Source of the DNA: Cladorhizidae sp. MBARI D1340-BT2
Lineage: Eukaryota; Porifera; Demospongiae; Poecilosclerida; Cladorhizidae
Length of the DNA stretch: 64,000 bases
Reading direction: 5' to 3'
Assembly: GCA_028752905.1 (NCBI GenBank)
Contig: JAQNBH010000177.1
Span: 61,641-125,640, forward strand
Shown piece after piece: positions 13,665-23,662 of this stretch. Position 1 is the stretch's first letter. Each line of letters opens with the position of its first letter. The notes beneath the pieces were generated by a model that had not been told where the DNA came from, ran no database searches, and saw nothing but the letters and a program-made list of their open reading frames with translations. The position numbers and the translations under genes were made by a program.

Positions 13665-14572
13665 TACTCTAAGTCTTAGCAAGTTATGGTGATTTGAAGT
13701 GGTAAGGTTTGCGATCTTTCCTGGCGTTTTCCAGTTGCCAAAGCGGTGGCCTGCCAGTGAAACACCACTACATTTATTGATAATCTGTTGACATGTTGCA
13801 GATAAGGGCCTTCTCTATCAGTTGACAAAATCTGGGACTTTGGTCTTGTTAATTAGGGCAGTTATGAATTGTACTCTTACTTGATGCTAAACATGTTAGC
13901 TTCGTAGATTATCCACACTTCACTGAATAGACTTGATGTATAGCTATTAAGATAGGACTCTCTAAGTGCTCTCTCTTGATACCAAACATCCATATATTCT
14001 GCACACTTCACTGTAATGGACTTGCAAGATAGGTATCTCTCAGTGTTCTCTATCTTGAGCTAAACATGTTAGCTTCATAGATTCTCCACACTTCACTGAA
14101 TAGACTTGATATATAGCTCTAAAGGTAGGCCTCTCTCTGTTCTCTCTCTTCATACCAAACATCCGTATATTCTGCATACATAGAATCACAAGATAGGTTT
14201 CTCTATGTGTTCTCTATCTTGATGCTAAACAGGTTAGCTTCATAGATTCTCCACACTTCACTGTATAAACTTGATATATAGCTATTAAGATAGGTCTCTC
14301 CCTGTGCTCTCTGTTGATATAAAACATCCATAATATTCTGCACACTTCACTGTAATGGACTTGATATGATTCGAATGATAGGTTTCATTATGTGTTCTCT
14401 ATCTTGATATTTGCCCTAATTTGGTCTATATGTTTCTCATTTTCCCCCCAAAAATCTTGTTATTTTGCCGTAAAGCTCATAACTTTTCTACACTTTACCC
14501 AAAAAAGAAATTTTTTATATCACCGGATAGCCCTTCTAATTATCTGTCTTTTGTACGTGCCAAAATTTTGAG
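13665..14572. repeat. Monomer M16 (908 bp), type b
   Basis: GTCTTAGC, CTTCATACC, GATATATAGC, GATATAAAAC; AAAGAAATTTTTTAT in the tail, shared with M21. Confidence 0.95.
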
Positions 14573-15484
14573 TACTCTAAGTATTAGCAAGTTATGGTGA
14601 TTTGAAGTGGTAAGGTTTGCGATCTTTCCTGGCGTTTTCCAGTTGCCAAAGCGGTGGCCTGCCAGTGAAAAACCACTACATTTATTGATAATCTGTTGAC
14701 ATGTTGCAGATAAGGGCCTTCTCTATCAGTTGACAAAATCTGGGACTTTGGTCTTGTTAATTAGGGCAGTTATGAATTGTACTCTTACTTGATGCTAAAC
14801 ATGTTAGCTTCGTAGATTATCCACACTTCACTGAATAGACTTGATGTATAGCTATTAAGATAGGACTCTCTAAGTGCTCTCTCTTGATACCAAACATCCA
14901 TATATTCTGCACACTTCACTGTAATGGACTTGCAAGATAGGTATCTCTCAGTGTTCTCTATCTTGAGCTAAACATGTTAGCTTCATAGATTCTCCACACT
15001 TCACTGAATAGACTTGATATATAGCTCTAAAGGTAGGCCTCTCTCTGTTCTCTCTCTTGATACCAAACATCCGTATATTCTGCATACATAGAATCACAAG
15101 ATAGGTTTCTCTATGTGTTCTCTATCTTGATGCTAAACAGGTTAGCTTCATAGATTCTCCACACTTCACTGTATAAACTTGATATAATTATAGCTATTAA
15201 GATAGGTCTCTCCCTGTGCTCTCTGTTGATATCAAACATCCATAATATTCTGCACACTTCACTGTAATGGACTTGATATGATTCGAATGATAGGTTTCAT
15301 TATGTGTTCTCTATCTTGATATTTGCCCTAATTTGGTCTATATGTTTCTCATTTTCCCCCTAAAAATCTTGTTATTTTGCCGTAAAGCTCATAACTTTTC
15401 TACACTTTACCCAAAAAAGATAATTTTTATATCACCGGATAGCCCTTCTAATTATCTATCTTTTGTACGTGTCAAAATTTTGAG
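14573..15484. repeat. Monomer M17 (912 bp), type c
   Basis: CACACTTC, CCGTAT, CCCCCTAAAA, CACCGGATAG, but ending GTGTCAAAATTTT as in a-type monomers. Confidence 0.95.
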
Positions 15485-16392
15485 TACTCTAAGTCTTAGC
15501 AAGTTATGGTGATTTGAAGTGGTAAGGTTTGCGATCTTTCCTGGCGTTTTCCAGTTGCCAAAGCGGTGGCCTGCCAGTGAAACACCACTACATTTATTGA
15601 TAATCTGTTGACATGTTGCAGATAAGGGCCTTCTCTATCAGTTGACAAAATCTGGGACTTTGGTCTTGTTAATTAGGGCAGTTATGAATTGTACTCTTAC
15701 TTGATGCTAAACATGTTAGCTTCGTAGATTATCCACACTTCACTGAATAGACTTGATGTATAGCTATTAAGATAGGACTCTCTAAGTGCTCTCTCTTGAT
15801 ACCAAACATCCATATATTCTGCACACTTCACTGTAATGGACTTGCAAGATAGGTATCTCTCAGTGTTCTCTATCTTGAGCTAAACATGTTAGCTTCATAG
15901 ATTCTCCACACTTCACTGAATAGACTTGATATATAGCTCTAAAGGTAGGCCTCTCTCTGTTCTCTCTCTTCATACCAAACATCCGTATATTCTGCATACA
16001 TAGAATCACAAGATAGGTTTCTCTATGTGTTCTCTATCTTGATGCTAAACAGGTTAGCTTCATAGATTCTCCACACTTCACTGTATAAACTTGATATATA
16101 GCTATTAAGATAGGTCTCTCCCTGTGCTCTCTGTTGATATAAAACATCCATAATATTCTGCACACTTCACTGTAATTGACTTGATATGATTCGAATGATA
16201 GGTTTCATTATGTGTTCTCTATCTTGATATTTGCCCTAATTTGGTCTATATGTTTCTCATTTTCCCCCCAAAAATCTTGTTATTTTGCCGTAAAGCTCAT
16301 AACATTTCTACACTTTACCCAAAAAAGAAAATTTTTATATCACCGGATAGCCCTTCTAATTATCTGTCTTTTGTACGTGCCATAATTTTGAG
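15485..16392. repeat. Monomer M18 (908 bp), type b with private changes
   Basis: b markers plus GTAATTGAC in B3, ATAACATTTC in the tail, GTGCCATAATT near the end and GAGTACGC at the boundary. Confidence 0.95.
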
Positions 16393-17299
16393 TACGCTAA
16401 GTATTAGCAAGTTATGGTGATTTGAAGTGGTAAGGTTTGCGATCTTTCCTGGCGTTTTCCAGTTGCCAAAGCGGTGGCCTGCCAGTGAAAAACCACTACA
16501 TTTATTGATAATCTGTTGACATGTTGCAGATAAGGGCCTTCTCTATCAGTTGACAAAATCTGGGACTTTGGTCTTGTTAATTAGGGCAGTTATGAATTGT
16601 ACTCTTACTTGATGCTAAACATGTTAGCTTCGTAGATTATCCACACTTCACTGAATAGACTTGATGTATAGCTATTAAGATAGGACTCTCTAAGTGCTCT
16701 CTCTTGATACCAAACATCCATATATTCTGCACACTTCACTGTAATGGACTTGCAAGATAGGTATCTCTCAGTGTTCTCTATCTTGAGCTAAACATGTTAG
16801 CTTCATAGATTCTCCACACTTCACTGAATAGACTTGATATATAGCTCTAAAGGTAGGCCTCTCTCTGTTCTCTCTCTTGATACCAAACATCCGTATATTC
16901 TGCATACATAGAATCACAAGATAGGTTTCTCTATGTGTTCTCTATCTTGATGCTAAACAGGTTAGCTTCATAGATTCTCCACACTTCACTGTATAAACTT
17001 GATATATAGCTATTAAGATAGGTCTCTCCCTGTGCTCTCTGTTGATATCAAACATCCATAATATTCTGCACACTTCACTGTAATGGACTTGATATGATTC
17101 GAATGATAGGTTTCATTATGTGTTCTCTATCTTGATATTTGCCCTAATTTGGTCTATATGTTTCTCATTTCCCCCCCAAAAATCTTGTTATTTTGCCGTA
17201 AAGCTCATAACTTTTCTACACTTTACCCAAAAAAGATAATTTTTATATCACCGGATAGCCCTTCTAATTATCTGTCTTTTGTACGTGCCAAAATTTGAT
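16393..17299. repeat. Monomer M19 (907 bp)
   Basis: Starts TACGCTAAG, losing the boundary palindrome. GATATATAGC form with one base missing at the end, giving CCAAAATTTGATTACTC. Confidence 0.93.
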
Positions 17300-18207
17300 T
17301 ACTCTAAGTATTAGCAAGTTATGGTGATTTGAAGTGGTAAGGTTTGCGATCTTTCCTGGCGTTTTCCAGTTGCCAAAGCGGTGGCCTGCCAGTGAAAAAC
17401 CACTACATTTATTGATAATCTGTTGACATGTTGCAGATAAGGGCCTTCTCTATCAGTTGACAAAATCTGGGACTTTGGTCTTGTTAATTAGGGCAGTTAT
17501 GAATTGTACTCTTACTTGATGCTAAACATGTTAGCTTCGTAGATTATCCACACTTCACTGAATAGACTTGATGTATAGCTATTAAGATAGGACTCTCTAA
17601 GTGCTCTCTCTTGATACCAAACATCCATATATTCTGCACACTTCACTGTAATGGACTTGCAAGATAGGTATCTCTCAGTGTTCTCTATCTTGAGCTAAAC
17701 ATGTTAGCTTCATAGATTCTCCACACTTCACTGAATAGACTTGATATATAGCTCTAAAGGTAGGCCTCTCTCTGTTCTCTCTCTTGATACCAAACATCCG
17801 TATATTCTGCATACATAGAATCACAAGATAGGTTTCTCTATGTGTTCTCTATCTTGATGCTAAACAGGTTAGCTTCATAGATTCTCCACACTTCACTGTA
17901 TAAACTTGATATATAGCTATTAAGATAGGTCTCTCCCTGTGCTCTCTGTTGATATCAAACATCCATAATATTCTGCACACTTCACTGTAATGGACTTGAT
18001 ATGATTCGAATGATAGGTTTCATTATGTGTTCTCTATCTTGATATTTGCCCTAATTTGGTCTATATGTTTCTCATTTTCCCCCCAAAAATCTTGTTATTT
18101 TGCCGTAAAGCTCATAACTTTTCTACCCTTTACCCCAAAAAGATAATTTTCATATCACCGGATAGCCCTTCTAATTATCTGTCTTTTGTATGTGCCAAAA
18201 TTTTGAG
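17300..18207. repeat. Monomer M20 (908 bp)
   Basis: CACACTTC, CCGTAT, GATATATAGC; TTTTGTATGTGCC near the end replaces TTTTGTACGTGCC, a CpG-to-TpG change. Confidence 0.95.
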
Positions 18208-19114
18208 TACTCTAAGTATTAGCAAGTTATGGTGATTTGAAGTGGTAAGGTTTGCGATCTTTCCTGGCGTTTTCCAGTTGCCAAAGCGGTGGCCTGCCAG
18301 TGAAAAACCACTACATTTATTGATAATCTGTTGACATGTTGCAGATAAGGGCCTTCTCTATCAGTTGACAAAATCTGGGACTTTGGTCTTGTTAATTAGG
18401 GCAGTTATGAATTGTACTCTTACTTGATGCTAAACATGTTAGCTTCGTAGATTATCCACGCTTCACTGAATAGACTTGATGTATAGCTATTAAGATAGGA
18501 CTCTCTAAGTGCTCTCTCTTGATACCAAACATCCATATATTCTGCACACTTCACTGTAATGGACTTGCAAGATAGGTATCTCTCAGTGTTCTCTATCTTG
18601 AGCTAAACATGTTAGCTTCATAGATTCTCCACACTTCACTGAATAGACTTGATATATAGCTCTAAAGGTAGGCCTCTCTCTGTTCTCTCTCTTGATACCA
18701 AACATCCATATATTCTGCATACATAGAATCACAAGATAGGTTTCTCTATGTGTTCTCTATCTTGATGCTAAACAGGTTAGCTTCATAGATTCTCCACACT
18801 TCACTGTATAAACTTGATATATAGCTATTAAGATAGGTCTCTCCCTGTGCTCTCTGTTGATATCAAACATCCATAATATTCTGCACACTTCACTGTAATG
18901 GACTTGATATGATTCGAATGATAGGTTTCATTATGTGTTCTCTATCTTGATATTTGCCCTAATTTGGTCTATATGTTTCTCATTTTCCCCCCAAAAATCT
19001 TGTTATTTTGCCGTAAAGCTCATAACTTTTCTACACTTTACCCAAAAAAGAAATTTTTTATATCACCGGATAGCCCTTCTAATTATCTGTCTTTTGTACG
19101 TGCCAAAATTTGAG
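18208..19114. repeat. Monomer M21 (907 bp)
   Basis: The only CACGCTTC/CCATAT monomer with GATATATAGC. AAAGAAATTTTTTAT in the tail, and one base missing at CCAAAATTTGAG. Confidence 0.95.
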
Positions 19115-20026
19115 TACTCTAAGTATTAGCAAGTTATGGTGATTTGAAGTGGTAAGGTTTGCGATCTTTCCTGGCGTTTTCCAGTTGCCAAAGCGGTGGC
19201 CTGCCAGTGAAAAACCACTACATTTATTGATAATCTGTTGACATGTTGCAGATAAGGGCCTTCTCTATCAGTTGACAAAATCTGGGACTTTGGTCTTGTT
19301 AATTAGGGCAGTTATGAATTGTACTCTTACTTGATGCTAAACATGTTAGCTTCGTAGATTATCCACACTTCACTGAATAGACTTGATGTATAGCTATTAA
19401 GATAGGACTCTCTAAGTGCTCTCTCTTGATACCAAACATCCATATATTCTGCACACTTCACTGTAATGGACTTGCAAGATAGGTATCTCTCAGTGTTCTC
19501 TATCTTGAGCTAAACATGTTAGCTTCATAGATTCTCCACACTTCACTGAATAGACTTGATATATAGCTCTAAAGGTAGGCCTCTCTCTGTTCTCTCTCTT
19601 GATACCAAACATCCGTATATTCTGCATACATAGAATCACAAGATAGGTTTCTCTATGTGTTCTCTATCTTGATGCTAAACAGGTTAGCTTCATAGATTCT
19701 CCACACTTCACTGTATAAACTTGATATAATTATAGCTATTAAGATAGGTCTCTCCCTGTGCTCTCTGTTGATATCAAACATCCATAATATTCTGCACACT
19801 TCACTGTAATGGACTTGATATGATTCGAATGATAGGTTTCATTATGTGTTCTCTATCTTGATATTTGCCCTAATTTGGTCTATATGTTTCTCATTTCCCC
19901 CCCCAAAATCTTGTTATTTTGCCGTAAAGCTCATAACTTTGCTACACTTTACCCAAAAAAGATAATTTTTATATCACCGGATAGCCCTTCTAATTATCTG
20001 TCTTTTGTACGTGCCAAAATTTTGAG
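19115..20026. repeat. Monomer M22 (912 bp), last of the left domain
   Basis: CACACTTC, CCGTAT, GATATAATTATAGC; 8-C tract, TTTGCTACAC tail, resembling M5 and the tails of M45 and M60. Confidence 0.94.
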
Positions 20027-20935
20027 TACTCTAAGTATTAGCAAGTTATGGTGATTTGAAGTGGTAAGGTTTGCGATCTTTCCTGGCGTTTTCCAGTTGC
20101 CAAAGCGGTGGCCTGCCAGTGAAAAACCACTACATTTATTGATAATCTGTTGACATGTTGCAGATAAGGGCCTTCTCTATCAGTTGACAAAATCTGGGAC
20201 TTTGGTCTTGTTAATTAGGGCAGTTATGAATTGTACTCTTACTTGATGCTAAACATGTTAGCTTCGTAGATTATCCACACTTCACTGAATAGACTTGATG
20301 TATAGCTATTAAGATAGGACTCTCTAAGTGCTCTCTCTTGATACCAAACATCCATATATTCTGCACACTTCACTGTAATGGACTTGCAAGATAGGTATCT
20401 CTCAGTGTTCTCTATCTTGAGCTAAACATGTTAGCTTCATAGATTCTCCACACTTCACTGAATAGACTTGATATATAGCTCTAAAGGTAGGCCTCTCTCT
20501 GTTCTCTCTCTTGATACCAAACATCCGTATATTCTGCATACATAGAATCACAAGATAGGTTTCTCTATGTGTTCTCTATCTTGATGCTAAACAGGTTAGC
20601 TTCATAGATTCTACACACTTCACTGTATAAACTTGATATTATAGCTATTAAGATAGGTCTCTCCCTGTGCTCTCTGTTGATATCAAACATCCATAATATT
20701 CTGCACACTTCACTGTAATGGACTTGATATGATTCGAATGATAGGTTTCATTATGTGTTCTCTATCTTGATATTTGCCCTAATTTGGTCTATATGTTTCT
20801 CATTTTCCCCCCAAAAATCTTGTTATTTTGCCGTAAAGCTCATAACTTTTCTACCCTTTACCCAAAAAAGATAATTTTCATATCACCGAATAGCCCTTCT
20901 AATTATCTGTCTTTTGTACGTGCCAAAATTTTGAG
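20027..20935. repeat. Monomer M23 (909 bp), first of the right domain
   Basis: First GATATTATAGC monomer. Private TTCTACACACTTC in A3. GCCAG head, CATATCACCGAATAG tail. Confidence 0.95.
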
Positions 20936-21844
20936 TACTCTAAGTATTAGCAAGTTATGGTGATTTGAAGTGGTAAGGTTTGCGATCTTTCCTGGCGTTT
21001 TCCAGTTGCCAAAGCGGTGGCCTGGCAGTGAAAAACCACTACATTTATTGATAATCTGTTGACATGTTGCAGATAAGGGCCTTCTCTATCAGTTGACAAA
21101 ATCTGGGACTTTGGTCTTGTTAATTAGGGCAGTTATGAATTGTACTCTTACTTGATGCTAAACATGTTAGCTTCGTAGATTATCCACACTTCACTGAATA
21201 GACTTGATGTATAGCTATTAAGATAGGACTCTCTAAGTGCTCTCTCTTGATACCAAACATCCATATATTCTGCACACTTCACTGTAATGGACTTGCAAGA
21301 TAGGTATCTCTCAGTGTTCTCTATCTTGAGCTAAACATGTTAGCTTCATAGATTCTCCACACTTCACTGAATAGACTTGATATATAGCTCTAAAGGTAGG
21401 CCTCTCTCTGTTCTCTCTCTTGATACCAAACATCCGTATATTCTGCATACATAGAATCACAAGATAGGTTTCTCTATGTGTTCTCTATCTTGATGCTAAA
21501 CAGGTTAGCTTCATAGATTCTCCACACTTCACTGTATAAACTTGATATTATAGCTATTAAGATAGGTCTCTCCCTGTGCTCTCTGTTGATATCAAACATC
21601 CATAATATTCTGCACACTTCACTGTAATGGACTTGATATGATTCGAATGATAGGTTTCATTATGTGTTCTCTATCTTGATATTTGCCCTAATTTGGTCTA
21701 TATGTTTCTCATTTCCCCCCCAAAAATCTTGTTATTTTGCCGTAAAGCTCATAACTTTTCTACCCTTTACCCAAAAAAGATAATTTTCATATCACCGAAT
21801 AGCCCTTCTAATTATCTGTCTTTTGTACGTGCCAAAATTTTGAG
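20936..21844. repeat. Monomer M24 (909 bp)
   Basis: GGCAG head, 7-C tract, CATATCACCGAATAG tail. Counterparts M49 and M64. Confidence 0.95.
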
Positions 21845-22064
21845 TACTCTAAGTATTAGCAAGTTATGGTGATTTGAAGTGGTAAGGTTTGCGATCTTTC
21901 CTGGCGTTTTCCAGTTGCCAAAGCGGTGGCCTGGCAGTGAAAAACCACTACATTTATTGATAATCTGTTGACATGTTGCAGATAAGGGCCTTCTCTATCA
22001 GTTGACAAAATCTGGGACTTTGGTCTTGTTAATTAGGGCAGTTATGAATTGTACTCTTACTTGA

Positions 22065-22159
22065 TGCTAAACATGTTAGCTTCGTAGATTATCCACACTT
22101 CACTGAATAGACTTGATGTATAGCTATTAAGATAGGACTCTCTAAGTGCTCTCTCTTGA
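22065..22159. repeat. Subrepeat A1 in reference monomer M25 (95 bp)
   Basis: Begins TGCTAAACATGTTAGC and ends CTCTCTTGA. It shares with A2 and A3 the order TAGCTTC, TAGATT, CACTTCACTG, GACTTGAT, a TAGCT step, TAGG and a CT-rich end. It carries the CACGCTTC/CACACTTC marker that separates array domains. The same segment lies 221-315 bases into every monomer. Confidence 0.9.
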
Positions 22160-22238
22160 TACCAAACATCCATATATTCTGCACACTTCACTGTAATGGA
22201 CTTGCAAGATAGGTATCTCTCAGTGTTCTCTATCTTGA
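22160..22238. repeat. Subrepeat B1 in reference monomer M25 (79 bp)
   Basis: Begins TACCAAACATCC, passes through CACACTTCACTGTAATGG and GATAGGTATCTCTC, and ends GTTCTCTATCTTGA. It aligns with A units at AAACAT, ATTCT, CACACTTCACTG, GACTTG, TAGG and the CT-rich end, with gaps where A has the TTAGC and TAGCT segments. A and B are therefore old copies of one ~80-95 bp unit. Confidence 0.88.
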
Positions 22239-22332
22239 GCTAAACATGTTAGCTTCATAGATTCTCCACACTTCACTGAATAGACTTGATATATAGCTCT
22301 AAAGGTAGGCCTCTCTCTGTTCTCTCTCTTGA
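22239..22332. repeat. Subrepeat A2 in reference monomer M25 (94 bp)
   Basis: Begins GCTAAACATGTTAGC and ends CTCTCTCTTGA, with the A2-specific TAGCTCTAAAGGTAGGCC in the middle. This A2-specific stretch is the donor seen in A1 of M7, and the end of A2 is lost in the 896-bp monomers. Confidence 0.9.
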
Positions 22333-22402
22333 TACCAAACATCCGTATATTCTGCATACATAGAATCACAAGATAGGTTTCTCAATGTGTTCTCTATCTT
22401 GA
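22333..22402. repeat. Subrepeat B2 in reference monomer M25 (70 bp)
   Basis: The shortest of the six units. It starts TACCAAACATCCGTAT and lacks about nine bases of the CACTTCACTG region present in B1 and B3. CCGTAT or CCATAT here is a domain marker. Near its end M25 has TTCTCAATGTG where most copies have TTCTCTATGTG (variable base at 22384). Confidence 0.88.
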
Positions 22403-22498
22403 TGCTAAACAGGTTAGCTTCATAGATTCTCCACACTTCACTGTATAAACTTGATATTATAGCTATTAAGATAGGTCTCTCCCTGTGCTCTCTGTTGA
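22403..22498. repeat. Subrepeat A3 in reference monomer M25 (96 bp), with the length-variable site
   Basis: Begins TGCTAAACAGGTTAGC, with G in place of the T found in A1 and A2. It contains the site that sets monomer length: GATATTATAGC here, GATATAATTATAGC in 912-bp monomers and GATATATAGC in 908-bp monomers. It ends GCTCTCTGTTGA. Confidence 0.9.
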
Positions 22499-22588
22499 TA
22501 TCAAACATCCATAATATTCTGCACACTTCACTGTAATGGACTTGATATGATTCGAATGATAGGTTTCATTATGTGTTCTCTATCTTGA
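22499..22588. repeat. Subrepeat B3 in reference monomer M25 (90 bp)
   Basis: Begins TATCAAACATCC and ends GTTCTCTATCTTGA. Unlike B1 and B2 it carries an extra GATATGATTCGAAT segment containing the 8-bp palindrome ATTCGAAT. B3 closes the subrepeat region; TATTTGCCC follows. Confidence 0.9.
22550..22557. other. ATTCGAAT palindrome in B3 (reference copy)
   Basis: A perfect 8-bp palindrome, present at the equivalent place in every complete monomer I read. It contains a CpG that has been kept while CpG is rare elsewhere. Possible protein-binding core; no function can be inferred from sequence alone. Confidence 0.7.
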
Positions 22589-22623
22589 TATTTGCCCTAA
22601 TTTGGTCTATATGTTTCTCATTT

Positions 22624-22630
22624 CCCCCCC
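22624..22630. repeat. Poly-C tract in the monomer tail (reference copy, 7 C)
   Basis: The homopolymer varies from 5 to 8 C between monomers, and its flanks vary too (CCCCCTAAAA on the left; CCCCCCAAATTTTTTG and similar in TATTAGCCC monomers). Replication slippage, or sequencing error at homopolymers, may explain single-base differences here, so it is a weak marker. Confidence 0.85.
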
Positions 22631-22750
22631 AAAAATCTTGTTATTTTGCCGTAAAGCTCATAACTTTTCTACCCTTTACCCAAAAAAGATAATTTTTATA
22701 TCACCGGATAGCCCTTCTAATTATCTGTCTTTTGTACGTGCCAAAATTTT

Positions 22751-22758
22751 GAGTACTC
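22751..22758. other. GAGTACTC palindrome at the monomer boundary (reference copy)
   Basis: A perfect 8-bp palindrome with an AGTACT core, used here as the monomer landmark. It is changed at only two internal boundaries, to GAGTACGC at 16393 and to GATTACTC at 17300. Confidence 0.85.
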
Positions 22759-23662
22759 TAAGTATTAGCAAGTTATGGTGATTTGAAGTGGTAAGGTTTG
22801 CGATCTTTCCTGGCGTTTTCCAGTTGCCAAAGCGGTGGCCTGCCAGTGAAAAACCACTACATTTATTGATAATCTGTTGACATGTTGCAGATAAGGGCCT
22901 TCTCTATCAGTTGACAAAATCTGGGACTTTGGTCTTGTTAATTAGGGCAGTTATGAATTGTACTCTTACTTGATGCTAAACATGTTAGCTTCGTAGATTA
23001 TCCACACTTCACTGAATAGACTTGATGTATAGCTATTAAGATAGGACTCTCTAAGTGCTCTCTCTTGATACCAAACATCCATATATTCTGCACACTTCAC
23101 TGTAATGGACTTGCAAGATAGGTATCTCTCAGTGTTCTCTATCTTGAGCTAAACATGTTAGCTTCATAGATTCTCCACACTTCACTGAATAGACTTGATA
23201 TATAGCTCTAAAGGTAGGCCTCTCTCTGTTCTCTCTCTTGATACCAAACATCCGTATATTCTGCATACATAGAATCACAAGATAGGTTTCTCTATGTGTT
23301 CTCTATCTTGATGCTAAACAGGTTAGCTTCATAGATTCTCCACACTTCACTGTATAAACTTGATATTATAGCTATTAAGATAGGTCTCTCCCTGTGCTCT
23401 CTGTTGATATCAAACATCCATAATATTCTGCACACTTCACTGTAATGGACTTGATATGATTCGAATGATAGGTTTCATTATGTGTTCTCTATCTTGATAT
23501 TTGCCCTAATTTGGTCTATATGTTTCTCATTTTCCCCCCAAAAATCTTGTTATTTTGCCGTAAAGCTCATAACTTTTCTACCCTTTACCCAAAAAAGATA
23601 ATTTTCATATCACCGAATAGCCCTTCTAATTATCTGTCTTTTGTACGTGCCAAAATTTTGAG
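22754..23662. repeat. Monomer M26 (909 bp)
   Basis: GCCAG head, 6-C tract, CATATCACCGAATAG tail. Counterparts M51 and M66 have 7 C. Confidence 0.95.

Larger units (their letters stand above)
13665..15484. repeat. Two-monomer derivative b-c (M16-M17), 1820 bp
   Basis: M16 carries the b markers CTTCATACC, GATATATAGC and GATATAAAAC; M17 carries the c markers CCGTAT, GATATAATTATAGC and CCCCCTAAAA. The next monomer, M18, is b again, so the d and a monomers are missing. Confidence 0.72.
1..20026. repeat. Left domain of the array (M1-M22), 912/908-type monomers
   Basis: Monomers here have the A3 length site as GATATAATTATAGC or GATATATAGC; the 909-bp form GATATTATAGC is absent. Markers confined to this side are CACGCTTC in A1 (M2, M3, M6-M8, M11, M12, M14, M15, M21), CCCCCTAAAA in the tail (M8, M10, M12, M13, M15, M17), CTTCATACC at the A2/B2 join (M1, M9, M13, M16, M18) and GATATAAAAC at the start of B3 (M9, M16, M18). 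The domain appears to have been homogenised separately from the sequence to its right. Confidence 0.88.
21845..22753. repeat. Monomer M25 (909 bp), used here as reference
   Basis: GGCAG head, TTCTCAATGTG in B2, TATATCACCGGATAG tail. Counterparts M50 and M65. Its six subrepeats are annotated separately. Confidence 0.95.
22589..22973. repeat. Non-subrepeated spacer between B3 of M25 and A1 of M26 (385 bp)
   Basis: This part of the monomer shows no internal repetition that I can see. Its first 165 bp (TATTTGCCC to the monomer end) is the most variable part of the repeat, with the poly-C tract and many markers. Its last ~120 bp, from CCACTACATTTATTG to the A1 start, is almost invariant in all copies. 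No gene, RNA or transposon signature is visible. Confidence 0.8.

Noticed and set aside
18935..19129. Plus-strand 64-codon ORF
   Set aside because: It exists only because M21 has one base missing near its end; neighbouring monomers have the frame closed. It spans poly-C and spacer sequence and resembles no protein I know.
22299..22526. Minus-strand 75-76 codon ORFs repeated in ten monomers as genes
   Set aside because: The frame is closed by a stop in most monomers, starts and ends inside non-coding subrepeats, and copies are identical because of satellite homogenisation, not coding constraint.
22549..22559. RNA polymerase III B box (TTCGAAT core)
   Set aside because: Only the core matches and no A box lies at a suitable distance on either strand; no tRNA or SINE head is visible.
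22549..22565. CENP-B box at GATTCGAATGATAGG
   Set aside because: TTCG and the spaced A are present, but the required CGGG is replaced by GGTT; about six of nine core bases match, so it is not a CENP-B box. The A1 site CTTCGTAGATTATCCAC fails too.
22837..22862. Hairpin around GTGGCCTGCCAGTGAAAAAC
   Set aside because: Only four to five bases can pair on either side (AGTG with CACT, GTGG with CCAC); too weak to call a structured RNA or terminator.
22911..22960. Bacterial-type promoter (TTGACA followed by AT-rich sequence)
   Set aside because: TTGACA occurs in each monomer by chance, with no suitably spaced TATAAT and no gene downstream; the architecture is eukaryotic.
22589..22973. Transposable-element remnant in the spacer part of the monomer
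   Set aside because: I see no terminal inverted repeats, target-site duplication, poly-A tail or coding remnant. Descent from a mobile element is possible but not supported by the sequence alone.
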